A stretch of DNA of 22,516 bases from Euprymna scolopes (GCA_024364805.1 CM044490.1:11122976-11145491), one strand, 5' to 3'; positions 13,103 to 22,516 are shown, counted from the stretch's first letter. Translations and numbers: made by a program. Notes: a model not told the origin generated them from the letters alone.

Positions 13103-13715
13103 TCAGAATACTGCGTCATATTTGCTCTCTATCGCAATAACAACTGCGTAGTCACCGTTTAAAAAAGTACCAATGCGGTCAGGAATCACATCCTGTTTGC
13201 TCATTACTCGGCTAACATTACGGTATGTGGAGACTTCAATGTTCACAAATTGGAATGTCTCGCCATTCAAATAAAATTGATATGTGGAGGTTCTGTCATG
13301 TTTTCCCCATTTCTTATGTACTAACGCAAATAGTTCACGAACACGTCCGTGTTCTTTACACTGACACTCAATATACAAGTCTCGTAGAAGTGTGTGTTCC
13401 TAGATGCTCATAGCTCTGCTCACGCATCTGTTTTATTCTATTGCCATAGTCCGACAACTCTATATAATAAGTCTTCAGATATCCCTCCAATCGTGCAATA
13501 CATCGGTAATGAATGACTGACTGGAATTTCTCCAGAACATTTATATAAGATATACAGCTGTGTTTTATGTTGAACCAGAATGTGTCCTTTATTGTTTCTG
13601 AGCTGAGTTGATGGTAGATTTTCGGTATACGCCGATTTATACCCTCCAAATTTAAAGAAAAAAAACTAATAAGCCACCACAATTCTGACCAGAATGTGTA
13701 GCTACCATTGCGCAA
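13103..13715 (-). pseudogene. Unrecognised broken coding remnant
   Basis: About 600 bp of minus-strand sequence reads like real protein, with mixed residue use, few low-complexity runs and coding-like segments such as INRRIPKIYHQLSSETIKD, VHKKWGKHDRTSTYQF and MSKQDVIPDRIGTFLNGD. This differs from the Tyr/Ile/Asn-rich frames of the surrounding AT-rich DNA. I do not recognise the family and see no RT, transposase, signal peptide or membrane segment. The reading carries at least one break. It could be a host retropseudogene or exon, a passenger of a transposon, or a fossil of viral origin; the sequence alone does not decide. A (TA)n tract lies just beyond its 3' end. Confidence 0.5.
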
Positions 13716-14224
13716 AGAAACACTTTTAAGTTTGCTTTACACTAAATAAATATACGGGCACTAAAGTCAATTTAGAACAGCAAGAACCCACTGTACAAGA
13801 GTACTAAAGTACGAAAGTGAGTTGTCTGCTAAGTTTTAAGTATCTAAATAGCGGCTTGGCTACTTTGAGTTTTGTCGGTATGCAAATACGGTTCTAAACC
13901 AAAACCGAGTCCTCTATGCAAACCATCATCAATGGATATGAAGTAATCTCGTTACCATGAAAAAAGCTATACTATTGGCAGAAAACGCTACCAACGCAAT
14001 TGGAGCAGTCAACCCTCGTATTTCTTACTGTATTTGACAATACACTATGTGACATATAAATATTTGTTACTAAAAACCCTGATTTTTTTTTCAAACAATG
14101 TCATCTGACGGAATTTCAATTATATTAGTAAAAAATAAATGCACAAGATCTATCCCTTATTCGGAAGATGATGATAAACCTTGTCGATTAAAGAAAAACT
14201 TACAAGTTTTAGATAATTATTATC
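13716..14224. other. Stretch without a recognised gene
   Basis: AT-rich DNA upstream of LINE 2. A 68-codon + strand frame begins at 14098, and its last part overlaps the first LINE 2 similarity in a different frame. LINE 2 may extend further left than I can recognise. Confidence 0.5.
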
Positions 14225-14808
14225 AGTCATTTCACATTTATAAATTGAGGCGATCATACATCCTCCTCGAAATACAGACCCATCAATTTTCTGCGCGTTC
14301 TTAGTAAGTCCTTGGAATATTTGTTAAATTAACAAATGGTCGCCAACCAAAGACAAACTAGCTTACTCAGCAACATGCAATATGTTCTCCTCGATCTTTG
14401 GCCGATGTGCAAATAGTAATATCACAGAAGTTAGCAAATCTCTCAAGACGGGCTTCATTATTAATCAATTCCTCTAGGCATATAAAATGCTCCCAATAAA
14501 GTTTTGCATAAATTTTATCTACATAATATATAACTGAAAATGACTCAAAATTAGTAAAGTCTTTCTGATAGGTTTATAAAATTAGGGTTGATGAGCAAAA
14601 ATCAGAAGCTGCTACTGTTAATGTTCGTCTCTAGCAGTGTTTCGTCCTTGACACAATATTTATCCATGCATCATTTATGATCTCTGTAATGAAATCCATA
14701 AGTCTTTCATAGAAATTTATGCAGATGCCACAACTATTTATGTACACACGGCAAATATCGGAATCGATCAATATATTTTCGGATTCTTTTTCCTGTAAGT
14801 TTGAACAG

Positions 14809-14822
14809 GTGGTTCAATTGGT
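14809..14822. repeat. Left flanking direct repeat (target site duplication)
   Basis: GTGGTTCAATTGGT differs at one of 14 positions from GTGGTACAATTGGT at 15079-15092. The pair brackets the insertion in LINE 2. A length of 14 bp is typical of LINE/SINE target-primed insertion. Confidence 0.75.
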
Positions 14823-15078
14823 TGGTTGTTTTGTTTTACGGCATATCAACCTTTTTCAGGTTATTTAATGCCTAATCTGGTGATCGATTTTTTAATATAG
14901 TATATTTGTTTTTTAAGTCGTATTCTATTTACCCCATAGTTGGGGGCCTCACAGGTACTACCACTCCTTGTCAGAGTGGACCTGGGAGCAATGGCAATTA
15001 AAGGCTGGCTCCACACTTCCTAAGGCCTGCAAGCTGGGGCGTCACCATCGGTTATAGTTTAAGGTCATACCCAGGACT
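14823..15078 (-). mobile_element. 256-bp insertion in LINE 2 (SINE or 5'-truncated LINE 3' end)
   Basis: This segment interrupts LINE 2 between YADA and KWLVNF. It is flanked by the 14-bp direct repeats, and its half near 14937-15060 is much richer in G+C than its surroundings. Read on the minus strand it starts AGTCCTGGGTATGACC and ends GTAAAACAAAACAACCA, an A-rich tail next to the duplication, so minus is the likely sense strand. No clear tRNA-type A or B box was found, so a 5'-truncated LINE end is as likely as a SINE. Removing it together with one repeat copy brings FEQVVQLV next to KKWLVNFN, the usual LINE continuation apart from a one-base frame difference. Confidence 0.7.
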
Positions 15079-15092
15079 GTGGTACAATTGGT
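15079..15092. repeat. Right flanking direct repeat (target site duplication)
   Basis: GTGGTACAATTGGT, the partner of 14809-14822 with one mismatch. The LINE 2 reading KKWLVNF resumes immediately after it. Confidence 0.75.
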
Positions 15093-15585
15093 AAAAAGTG
15101 GCTGGTTAATTTTAATACATTTAAAACAAAACTATCTCTTTTTACCATCAATTCGCTGGACCCTATCTGATCGTTATTTAAATGAATGATCCTCTTCATA
15201 TGGAAGCTCCACGTTTTTAGAAGTTTCTAGGTCTGAACATTAGTCCGCTCCGTTTGAGTGCCGATACTATTCCTTACTTGAAGAAAAACAATTACTTCTT
15301 AATGTTTTTTCTATTATCTAGAAATACCTTATCTTTTCTTGACAGGGTTCAAAATCGACTTCGAAACTTTTTTCTTCCCTGCCACTTTTCTCGCATATAA
15401 TTCGAGTCGCTAGTCTTATTCTGCTCTATCGTAATTTTCATGGCAAATGATGGGCTGATCTCAAGTCTTATGTCTCCTGTTTCTAACATTACTAAAATTA
15501 AACGTATTTATCTAAAACAGTATCGCCGGTGTCCCCTGCTCTCTATATGTGTTTAAACTTGAACTTGGATTCGATGAATAGATCG

Positions 15586-16765
15586 TGTGTCCTGCAAATG
15601 TGCGACTTTGAAAATTAGATGGGCTGACTTTCAGCTGACCTATATATGTTCTTCTCCAAGTCCACCTCAAACAAATTTATGCATAACTCCACTTTATAAA
15701 ATCATGTTCTGCTCAACAAACCAATACAACGCAATTGTCAGATTGACTACCGTACACTCATTTTTATGTATCCTCGGATAGTCTCTAAGTTATTATTTGC
15801 TTCGAAATAAATAATGATATAAAATGGAAATATGATGCATTTATTTTTCTTTGAGATATGTAAATCCCAATTGCGTGCTATCTCAGTATTTACCGATCGT
15901 GAAATTCATTTTTTGCTCATGTTCGTTTTGGAAAGAATACATTACTTATTCTTAATATTTTACTTCAGTCTACTCAATTTGCCTCATAGAAGGGTTATGA
16001 GTAACTTTCCATTAATATTCGTCGCATATGATTTAGGGTTTTTTGTATGTTTTTGACTAAATGTTTCGTGATAGTATGTCTATCAGAATTTATTTACATT
16101 CAGGCGCTATCTACATCCATGGAATTGCATTAGTTTGTCTCTATTTCTGTCATTTTTATAATATTTTCAATTACTCTTCCGTTTTGTGGTTGTTAGGATT
16201 AGGGTTATAATATTTTCAATTATCGTTCCGTTACTTTCTATAATTAGTTTCAATTTTCTTTTACAACAAAAGTGTTTTTATGTTTTCAACAATGTTGTGT
16301 TATTAAAGTTCTGAATTTTGGATGTGATGATTGATTTTATATTACTTGTTTTTATTTGATTATTGTTGCTCCGGAGATACGTTCGTATTCAGTGATTAGT
16401 CTGTATGATTCGTATTCATCGATTCATCTCAATGTAATGGTTTTAGTTCCAAATTTGCGCAGAAAATAGTTGAAATAAGAATGCATCTCTAAAATTAGAA
16501 ATTAATTGAAAAAGTTAGGCAGATGGATTGCGGATTATCACTTTTTAATCGCTAAAATTTAAGGGTATACATTTTAAGTCTTTTTTTTTTAAATAAGAAT
16601 CCACTAATGAAACCTTAACATTAAGCTAGCTCCAGATACATAAGTGAAAAAAATCTAATGGAAATGTTTTTTTGTATAGAGACGGCAGATTTTATGTTTG
16701 GAACCGAGCTATATCAATAAAGAAAAAATAGCAATGGGTTCATTAATCTCCTCAATTCTAACCAA
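15586..16765. other. AT-rich stretch without a recognised gene
   Basis: Short + strand frames at 15587-15781 and 15832-16056 are hydrophobic and Phe-rich, as expected from T-rich DNA, and have no domain. The 3' end of LINE 2 may extend into the first bases here but could not be followed. Confidence 0.5.
16156..16253. repeat. Two-unit tandem duplication, 49-bp period
   Basis: TTATAATATTTTCAATTA starts at 16156 and again at 16205, followed by CTCTTCCGTT and TCGTTCCGTT respectively. The match weakens after about 28 bp. A short TTAGGATTAGGGTTA segment (16193-16207) sits at the junction. Confidence 0.6.
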
Positions 16766-16915
<150 letters not shown>

Positions 16916-16947
16916 CATTGTGAGGAATTGGAAATAAGATAAACACC

Positions 16948-17110
16948 ATGCCACCACATTATGGTTACAATATGTGGACGATACATTCACGCCAGGAAGA
17001 CGTCCAACATTTACTGGAAAATGTAATCCCTATTCGCCCATCTACCCAGTTCACTATGCAAGAGGAGCACTGGAAAAACCTGAACTTAAACGCACACCAC
17101 CTATATAATG
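16948..17110 (+). mobile_element. Penelope-type reverse transcriptase fragment
   Basis: LQYVDDTFT (catalytic box YVDDTF at 16971-16988), a following segment resembling [20 protein letters not shown] and a possible THTTYI further on recall the RT core of Penelope-like elements, where YVDDTF, QFTME and KPTHT follow one another. Only about 50 codons are recognisable. The copy is a fossil with more than one break and lacks the GIY-YIG endonuclease that would lie downstream. The left side runs into a (TA)n tract. A different RT family with the same box cannot be excluded from so short a piece. Confidence 0.5.
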
Positions 17111-17853
17111 TAAGAAAGAAATCTTCCGGAGCTTAGCACATTTTGCCAGAACGATATGTAGCGACGAAAAAAAATATTAGGACGATTTGTGAAACCTGAG
17201 AAAAAACCTTTACCGAAAATGTCGATCCGAAATCGTTACATCGACCCCGGAAATCACAGAGCAAACACCAAAGGACAATACCCGAAAACATGTCACAATA
17301 TGTATTTTATACAGAAACGGCCCGTCCTAAAAACGGTAGAAAAGGTGGGACGAGCTGATCTCATGTAGAAATGAAAATAAACACATTTCCCCTTTAGGAC
17401 AGTTTAAATTAATTGACAGATATGCCATATGGAGATTCAGGGGACTGAAAAAGGAAGTACTTCTGTTAAAGTAGAAAAATTACAAAGAAGACCAAGCCTA
17501 GATTTTAGTAGCATTTGGAAGGCTCTAACTATATATATTTAAAATAGTTTACATCCGTAAAAATCTGGCGATAGCATAGAGGTATACATCTATCTATTTT
17601 TATTGCAGTTGTCTCATATTTTACAACCATTTCCTTTCACAAATTCGAAACTAAATCCGTAAAATAGAGATAACCACAAAGAATACGAAAATATCTACGG
17701 AGCCCGAAAATGTTCTCTCTTCTGTTGCAAACAACGACCGGCATACTTAGAAATGTCCAGAGCAAAACGCAGGCCGAAATGTTGAAAAAAATCAAAATAG
17801 AAATAATAATAAAATCAAACAAAACATTATAATGTTGTGTGAATTTATTAGAA
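17111..17853. other. Unassigned stretch between the RT fragment and element C
   Basis: The part at 17150-17480 is less AT-rich than the flanks and may be a further remnant of the Penelope-type element or another repeat, but no motif was recognised. An 89-codon minus-strand frame (17637-17906) runs into element C and has no recognised domain. AGTTGTCTCATATTTT at 17608 weakly resembles the complement of the candidate transposon end at 5500. Confidence 0.45.
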
Positions 17854-18241
17854 ACTAGCATTTGAGTGCGGCGTTGCCCGGATATTTGGAGGTGTATGTT
17901 GAGCAAAAAAAAAAAAGTATTTTTTTAACTTTGACCCCCATTTTGACCCGATAACACTAATTCGTTTGGGCGCATATCCAGTTATTAACTTAGATCCATG
18001 TCCTAGAAGCCTATATCTATATATTTAGGCCCAACATTGGCGGATGTTTTTGATAGGGTTCTCAAATTGTAAACTCGTTGAACTTTGACCCCTTAACAGC
18101 CAAATTTTTGTCCGAAAACGGATTGCAAAGAATTTCCCAAATCTCAGTACCCTCTATGTCAAATTTCTAGTCCGTAGACTTAAATTATCAGAATTATTGC
18201 GTAGTAAAATGGACACAGACACACACCGACACGTTCACTGT
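17854..18241 (+). mobile_element. Interspersed repeat element C (shares its head with copies A and B)
   Basis: It begins ACTAGCATTTGAGTGCGGCGTTGCCCGGATATTTGGAGGTGTATG and then an A-run, matching the head of copy B (TAGC, AAGTGCCCGGCGTTGCC, GTCTTTGAACGCGTG, A-run) and more weakly of copy A. The body then differs, with repeated TTTGACCCC segments near 17929 and 18084, so C is a different subfamily or a relative that shares only the head. The right end carries GACACAGACACACACCGACACG and passes into TTATATATA. No coding capacity was seen. Confidence 0.55.
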
Positions 18242-18246
18242 TATAT

Positions 18247-18331
<85 letters not shown>
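18242..18331. repeat. (TA)n microsatellite, about 90 bp, at the 3' end of element C
   Basis: A TA run interrupted once by ATAATA near 18257. It lies where copies A and B carry their short AT-rich ends (TTATAATAGAG in B), so the run may have expanded from the element's own end. Confidence 0.9.
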
Positions 18332-18336
<5 letters not shown>

Positions 18337-18859
18337 CGTGTGGTTTGAACAAATATTTTATCTTAATAATATGAAAAATATAAACTATTTGGAAAGCAAA
18401 TTTATATTATGACTTGTATAATGACTTATGTATCGATTTTGAGAATTTTCAACATTGTTCAATACATTCCCAGATTTAAAGCCTAGGATACAGAGAACTA
18501 ACTATTAGGCTACATAGTTCATCAGCGTTAAAGATAATGCATGTAATTATTGTAATTTATCTCGTATTGCTTGGCGATAAAATGGTAATGTTTCTTGCGT
18601 ATTACAATATCCTTGTTATAATCTTGGTCTGCTGAGATAACTAACTTTCCCTGAAAATTGGATCGGAGATAGAACGTCTAGTAAGTACATGGAGAAAAAA
18701 CAATGACGCAGGTTGATTATGTTTGAATAGAATGTTCGGACAAACAACTTTTGAGGTCCGAAAAATCTAATCAACTCTTGAAGCCAAATAGTAATCAGAG
18801 CGATGCACATATTACACATAACTTGGACAATGTTTTAATAATAATTCTGATTTCGTTTA
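18332..18859. other. Stretch without a recognised gene
   Basis: AT-rich DNA downstream (on the minus strand) of LINE 3. It may include the untranslated 3' end of that element. A 67-codon minus-strand frame (18616-18819) is unrecognised. Confidence 0.5.
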
Positions 18860-19047
18860 TCAACGTCTCACTGGAGAGGGATGGCATTGATTTTCAGATA
18901 ATTTCCTATAATCCCGACTACGAAACAGGAGCTTCAAAGATCAAGGATTTCTTTAAATATGTCTGTGGTACCTACAGAAGTCTGAAGGTGGCCTACAAGA
19001 CCGGGGAGTCGTAGGTGTTCAATTATCGGGATGATATGAGACTACTC

Positions 19048-19290
19048 CTAGCGTACTTCTACGATCGGGATTATTTGTGCTTTAACCCCGTGTATACGCC
19101 TTATCTCCAAGGTCAATGGAGCATAATTGCTCCACTTCTCATTTTCCTTCTCTCGCAAATTCCTGTTCCACAATATGTCTACAATCTGCTTGTTTTTGGA
19201 GACTTTGTCAATGCAGACAAAATCCGAAAAATTATGATCCAATTGCTTGGTCGTTATGACACTTAGGTCCCACCATACTCGACATTTCAA
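19048..19290 (-). pseudogene. LINE 3 restriction-like endonuclease region
   Basis: An open stretch of 80 codons reads VITTKQLDHNFSDFVCID, then KNKQIVDI, then EKENEKWSNYAPLTLEIRR and KAQIIPIVEVR. In the family this is the restriction-like endonuclease, with RPD followed about 15 residues later by a second Asp, and then a long helix and a VPIVIGALG segment. Here both Asp residues remain (residues 23 and 38 of this stretch) but RP is replaced by FS and the terminal GALG is lost at a stop. The domain nicks the target in intact elements. This copy should be inactive. Confidence 0.8.
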
Positions 19291-19434
19291 TGATCACTTG
19301 TTCTCACTTTATAAGACACCTGCTAAAACATATTCCAGTACAATTCACCCCAACCTTCTTTCAGACATTCCATTATATACGGAGGTCAATGCGATCTTGT
19401 ATTTTGTGGTACTCACTTTGGGATAATCCGCTAT

Positions 19435-19485
19435 ACACTGCTGCAAGTGCGCAACTAACACTGAGCTCTTACCACAAATCCGACA
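19435..19485 (-). pseudogene. LINE 3 CCHC motif
   Basis: C-R-I-C-G, then eight residues to His, then Cys four residues later: spacing C-x2-C-x8-H-x3-C. This matches the CCHC finger placed between RT and endonuclease in the restriction-like-endonuclease LINEs. All four metal ligands are present. It is followed by DYPKVSTTKYKIAL, where the family has an LAQKEYK-like segment. Confidence 0.75.
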
Positions 19486-20127
19486 TACTGCAGCAACTTT
19501 CTCTCCTATAATCACTTTTTTAACAATCGTGTTCCTTATGCCTGCTCTAGTTCTGCACAAACAAAAGATTCAGTACTCTTAACAATATACCGAGTTCTTA
19601 GCAACTGCAATAATCTTTCATCAGCCACTTCTGCTATATCTTGGAAGAACTTTCCATGTATGTTCTTCCTAGCCATTCCTCTGCTTTTCCTCAATCCATA
19701 CGTTTCAGATATCCAGCCTTGATCTCACATACCTCCACTTCATTGGACACAACCTTAAGCATACATTTCCCACTTCTAACTGCATGCTATTTTAATGAAC
19801 CCATAGTTTTAACACAATATTTTACACCTCCTCAAACGATTTACCCTCTTTTGATTAAGCCTCGCTTCGCTACTCCGAATGCGGAGTATTCCAATCATTC
19901 CTAAAGGGTGTATTGTTTTGATATCCATGGCATACAACGTCTTTGTCAGATCATTCTAAAGTTCCCGCACTGTATCTCAAAACACTTCCTGGTCATGTAT
20001 TCACCGCTTTCATTATGTTTCTTTCATTTAATTAAACTTCACAATTAGTTTCACTCTTCTAAGACACAGCATTCCTGGCCTTCTCTTTCATTTCTCTTAT
20101 CATGATGCCTACACCCTCCAAAATTCC

Positions 20128-21000
20128 TTAATAATTATACCTTTCATAATTTTCCATTGGCAGCACTATTCCAGTCAAATGAATTTTTACTCCCTTTTTC
20201 ATCACCTGCATCACCCATTTACTAATCCCAAACTTTAATACGATGTCTTCCTCGTATGTGCGTACGATCTCTACCAGTATATATACATATATTTCCTTTT
20301 CATTTCTTCCGAATATCTTCAAATCATCGGTAAACAGTAGACGGTTGAGGTGTCTTTTACCCGCTCCTAAGTTATACCCCAGTTTCTCTCTCTTACAGAT
20401 GATTCTCAGTGCCATTATTATCATTAAAAAAAAGTGGAGATAACGAAACTCCGTCGAATATTCCACGTTTAATGCAAACCTGCCCCAGCACCCAACTGAT
20501 TGCTGTCAGCACCGTTTCCATTGAGCCATACTTGTCTCGAATAGGCATATTTCTCTCCTATCAATAGTGTTTCAGTGATCAATGAATGAGGAACCATGCC
20601 ATAAGCCTTTCTGTAATCGATCCATGCTACACTCAGATACCCCTTCCTCTTTTTTCCATCCTTCATTACTGCCTTATCAATCAGTAGTTGCTCGTTGGTA
20701 CCCCTCACGCATTTCCGACGCCCTTTCTCTTAAACAAGGAATACCATTACTAACAAGATACCCATAGATTTTTTCCCGCACAAATTCCAGTAAACACTTT
20801 TCACATTAGTGATAGACATGTAATTGGTCTGTAATTGCTGCCATCTCTTCGCTTTGATAAATATTTCCAATGAAGTGTCGTCCTTCCCTTAACAAGCCAA
20901 CAGGAACATCGGCCCACTCTATGACACTGTAAACAGCAGCTATTGGTGAATAACGACATTGAAACTGTTTGAACCAAAAGCCCATCTGGACCAGGTGCAT
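20128..21000 (-). pseudogene. LINE 3 reverse transcriptase domain
   Basis: The N-terminal part (NAPGPDG to SLM, 20810-21000), the middle (RGTNEQLLIDK to HSLI, with the catalytic Asp of motif A in WIDYRKAYG) and the FTDDLKIF box lie in different frames. IKRGIFDGVSLSP stands where the family has GIFQGDSLSP, so Q and D are replaced. The usual YMDD is FTDD, which keeps both Asp residues. Stop codons lie after SLM and after GAGAGLH (near 20469). Role in the intact element: copying its RNA at the nicked target. Confidence 0.8.
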
Positions 21001-21250
21001 TTCAGTTTCTCATCCTTTGTCTGTCATCCTTCCCGTCATTAATTGTTATCTCAATGTTCTTCATTTGCTGCATTTCCGAGAGCCTTCTATGAACTATCCC
21101 AACCAGCAAGCTTTCTTATTATATCGCCGTTCAAGAGACTACATTCCACTCCAGAACATTCTGGCATAATCTGCATTAAAACAAACTACCCTCTCGCCTT
21201 CCCCAGGTGGCAATCGCCACCGTATAGGAACTTCGAATCTACTAACTAGT

Positions 21251-21422
21251 TATTGCCTTCCGAACTTGTCGTCTAACCACGTTGTGAAATAACTAAGAAA
21301 AGATGAAGATAATTATCCCCAATAAATAGAATTAATAAATAATAATCATCTATATAAGAAATTCCAATTAAATAATATATATATTTATGTATGTGTATGT
21401 ATCTATATTTATAATATAAAGA

Positions 21423-21423
<1 letters not shown>
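21251..21423. other. Short AT-rich flank upstream of LINE 3
   Basis: No recognisable LINE 3 similarity continues here. It grades into TA-rich sequence before the microsatellite. Confidence 0.5.
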
Positions 21424-21486
<63 letters not shown>

Positions 21487-21487
21487 T
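21424..21487. repeat. (TA)n microsatellite, about 64 bp
   Basis: A pure TA run, preceded by TATG-type steps at 21375-21410 (ATGTATGTGTATGTATC). Confidence 0.95.
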
Positions 21488-21517
21488 ACTGAAACATATT
21501 ATTAACACTTATATCGA

Positions 21518-21702
21518 TAGTAATAATAATAGTAGTAACAACAGTAATAGCAATGACAGCAAAACAACAGCAATAACAATAACAACTACAATAATAATAA
21601 TACAGCCATACTACTACTACTAATCATACTACTACTACTAATAATAAAAACACTAACAATAATAATACCAATAATAGTAACAACCAATAATAATAATTGA
21701 TT
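21518..21702. repeat. Interrupted trinucleotide repeat block (AAT/AAC/ACT)
   Basis: About 185 bp of imperfect triplets: AATAATAAT, AGTAGTAAC, ACAGCAATA, ACTACTACT and CAATAATAA. The unit drifts but period three is kept over most of the block, suggesting an old trinucleotide array with substitutions. No open frame with plausible protein is associated. Confidence 0.85.
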
Positions 21703-22466
21703 TGGAATTATTTTTTTCCTACAGTCTATCCCCCTCTTTTAGCTTATTTTATAAGAATCTATTAATTAATTCATGAATTATTTCTTTATATAGTTAACAT
21801 ATTTATGAGAAAATGAAATAAGCAGATCCATCACATACTAAAAACATATCCGGTGAGGCAATTTGCCTGTCTTTCATATTAATTCAAACATTAAAATTGT
21901 TCAAAACATTAGGCATTTTTTCCACTAATATGCCAATTGTGACAATACACCCATTAAGACATAATTATGAGTAAATAAAAGAAACAAATCCTTCACGCAA
22001 AAAAACTTGGCCGAATAGTCAGTTTTCCTGTCGTATGTTAATAAAAAAAATAGTTCACCTTTAAAAGAAAAAAAAATATTTCGCCGGATGTTTAACTTTT
22101 TATAAATAAGTTCTGAATCTAGTATACAATTCACGGTTTCTTTAATGTAATAAAAAGGACTAATTAAAGTTCGAAAGATTTAATACGTTTATTCTAGATG
22201 AAAAGCAGAAAAAATAAATTGCTCGCACAATAAAGGTACTAAGACACCTTGTTCCTTTTAAAACAACAACATGCATTAGAATAATGACGCAAATGCGGAT
22301 TTCACTGTCAAATAAAACAAAAAAAACATCACATTTGTTTACTGATGCTGCAGATCGTAGTTCTGAAAGTTACTATAATATTGTAACTTGTTTTAAATAC
22401 TTTTGAAAAAATGTGTTGTAAATATAGTTCAAATTTAAAATTTTTAATTAGACTTTCACGCGTTTA
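21703..22466. other. AT-rich stretch without a recognised gene
   Basis: No coding, RNA or repeat feature recognised. A 69-codon minus-strand frame (21925-22134) is Phe/Leu-rich without a domain. Palindrome-like ATTAATTAATTCATGAATTA occurs near 21761. Confidence 0.55.
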
Positions 22467-22516
22467 ATACACACATACAGACACACACACACGCGCATAT
22501 ATATATATATATATAT
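22467..22516. repeat. Compound (CA)n(TA)n microsatellite at the window edge
   Basis: CA units with CAGACA and CGCGCA steps pass into a TA run that is cut by the end of the window. Same CA-to-TA order as at 2679 and 10353. Confidence 0.93.

Larger units (their letters stand above)
14225..15585 (+). mobile_element. LINE 2: old, fragmentary jockey/CR1-like element
   Basis: Reading on the + strand, in several frames, the RT pieces come in family order: GDHTSSSKYRPINFL near 14250, SPRSLADVQIVISQKLANL near 14385, DEQKSEAATVNV near 14600, IYADATT with the catalytic box changed from YADD to YADA (14718-14729), KKWLVNFNTFKTKLS starting at 15093, LDRVQNRLRNFF at 15338-15373, and LISSLMSPVSNITKIKRI followed by KLELGFDE at the right end. 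It belongs to the same broad group as LINE 1 but is far more decayed, with many stops and frame changes and shortened spacing between KWLVNF and LDRVQNR. A 256-bp insertion separates YADA from KWLVNF. The endonuclease, the 5' part and the final TARLWN segment were not seen. Confidence 0.75.
18860..21250 (-). mobile_element. LINE 3: non-LTR retrotransposon with restriction-like endonuclease
   Basis: A 2.4-kb decayed copy on the minus strand. From its 5' side (high coordinates) it shows FWSGM and NAPGPDGL near 21000, SNYRPITCLSLM near 20840, RGTNEQLLIDKAVMKD and AWIDYRKAYGMVPHSLI (20580-20708), KRGIFDGVSLSPLFF near 20450, LLFTDDLKIF with the catalytic Asp pair at 20323-20328, LGILEGVGIM near 20110, a CCHC motif (19435-19485) and an endonuclease-like region at 19048-19290. 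That order, with the endonuclease after the RT, marks the lineage holding NeSL, R4, Hero, CRE and R2. The exact clade is unsettled. Many stops and frame changes make it non-functional. Weak similarity (GHLQTSVGTTDIF, VVGIIGNYLKI) carries it to about 18870. Confidence 0.85.

Noticed and set aside
16193-16207. Interstitial telomeric array
   Set aside because: Only about two and a half degenerate TTAGGG-like units, too short to count as an array.
18460-18540. Possible hammerhead ribozyme core (CTGATGA on the minus strand near 18519)
   Set aside because: No GAAA segment or flanking stems at the required spacing were found.
18751-19266. Two adjoining + strand open frames of 87 and 83 codons separated by one TAG
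   Set aside because: They lie antisense to LINE 3, whose minus-strand reading (KQLDHN, QIVDI, KAQIIPIV) matches the family, so the + strand frames are shadows.

Overview
The window looks like intergenic or intronic DNA from a large, AT-rich, repeat-rich animal genome. A cephalopod mollusc such as an octopus is my best guess. The grounds are a (TA)n tract about every 2 kb, compound CA/TA microsatellites, and decayed non-LTR retrotransposons of kinds common in mollusc genomes. The organism is an inference, because no single-copy host gene was recognised. I see no intact protein-coding gene, rRNA, tRNA, CRISPR array or operon.

Layout. 1-5357 is AT-rich sequence without recognisable genes, punctuated by (TA)n, (CA)n(TA)n and (TTA)n tracts. 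5358-5501 is a long pure (TA)n followed by a possible Tc1-type transposon end. 5701-7520 is richer in G+C, unassigned, and holds a strong hairpin. 7765-10342 is a LINE on the + strand with APE endonuclease remains, a reverse transcriptase still carrying YADD, and a C-terminal region; it is 5'-truncated and broken by frameshifts and stops. A compound CA/TA tract follows its 3' end. 11379-12231 holds two diverged copies (A, B) of one short repeat joined head to tail; a third element sharing its head (C) lies at 17854-18241. 13103-13715 holds a broken, unrecognised coding remnant on the minus strand. 14225-15585 is an older + strand LINE of the same broad group as the first, split by a 256-bp insertion (14823-15078) with 14-bp near-identical flanking repeats. 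16948-17110 holds a short Penelope-type reverse transcriptase piece. 18860-21250 is a third LINE, on the minus strand, of the lineage with a CCHC motif and a restriction-like endonuclease after the RT. The rest is AT-rich sequence with TA and trinucleotide repeats.

No genes act together here in a host pathway. What the window records is a history of insertions: two LINE lineages with unrelated endonucleases, a nested insertion whose removal rejoins the LINE reading, a tandem repeat dimer, and microsatellites that tend to sit at the ends of mobile elements. Three (TA)n tracts have nearly the same length (141-148 bp), which may reflect a limit of the assembly rather than biology.
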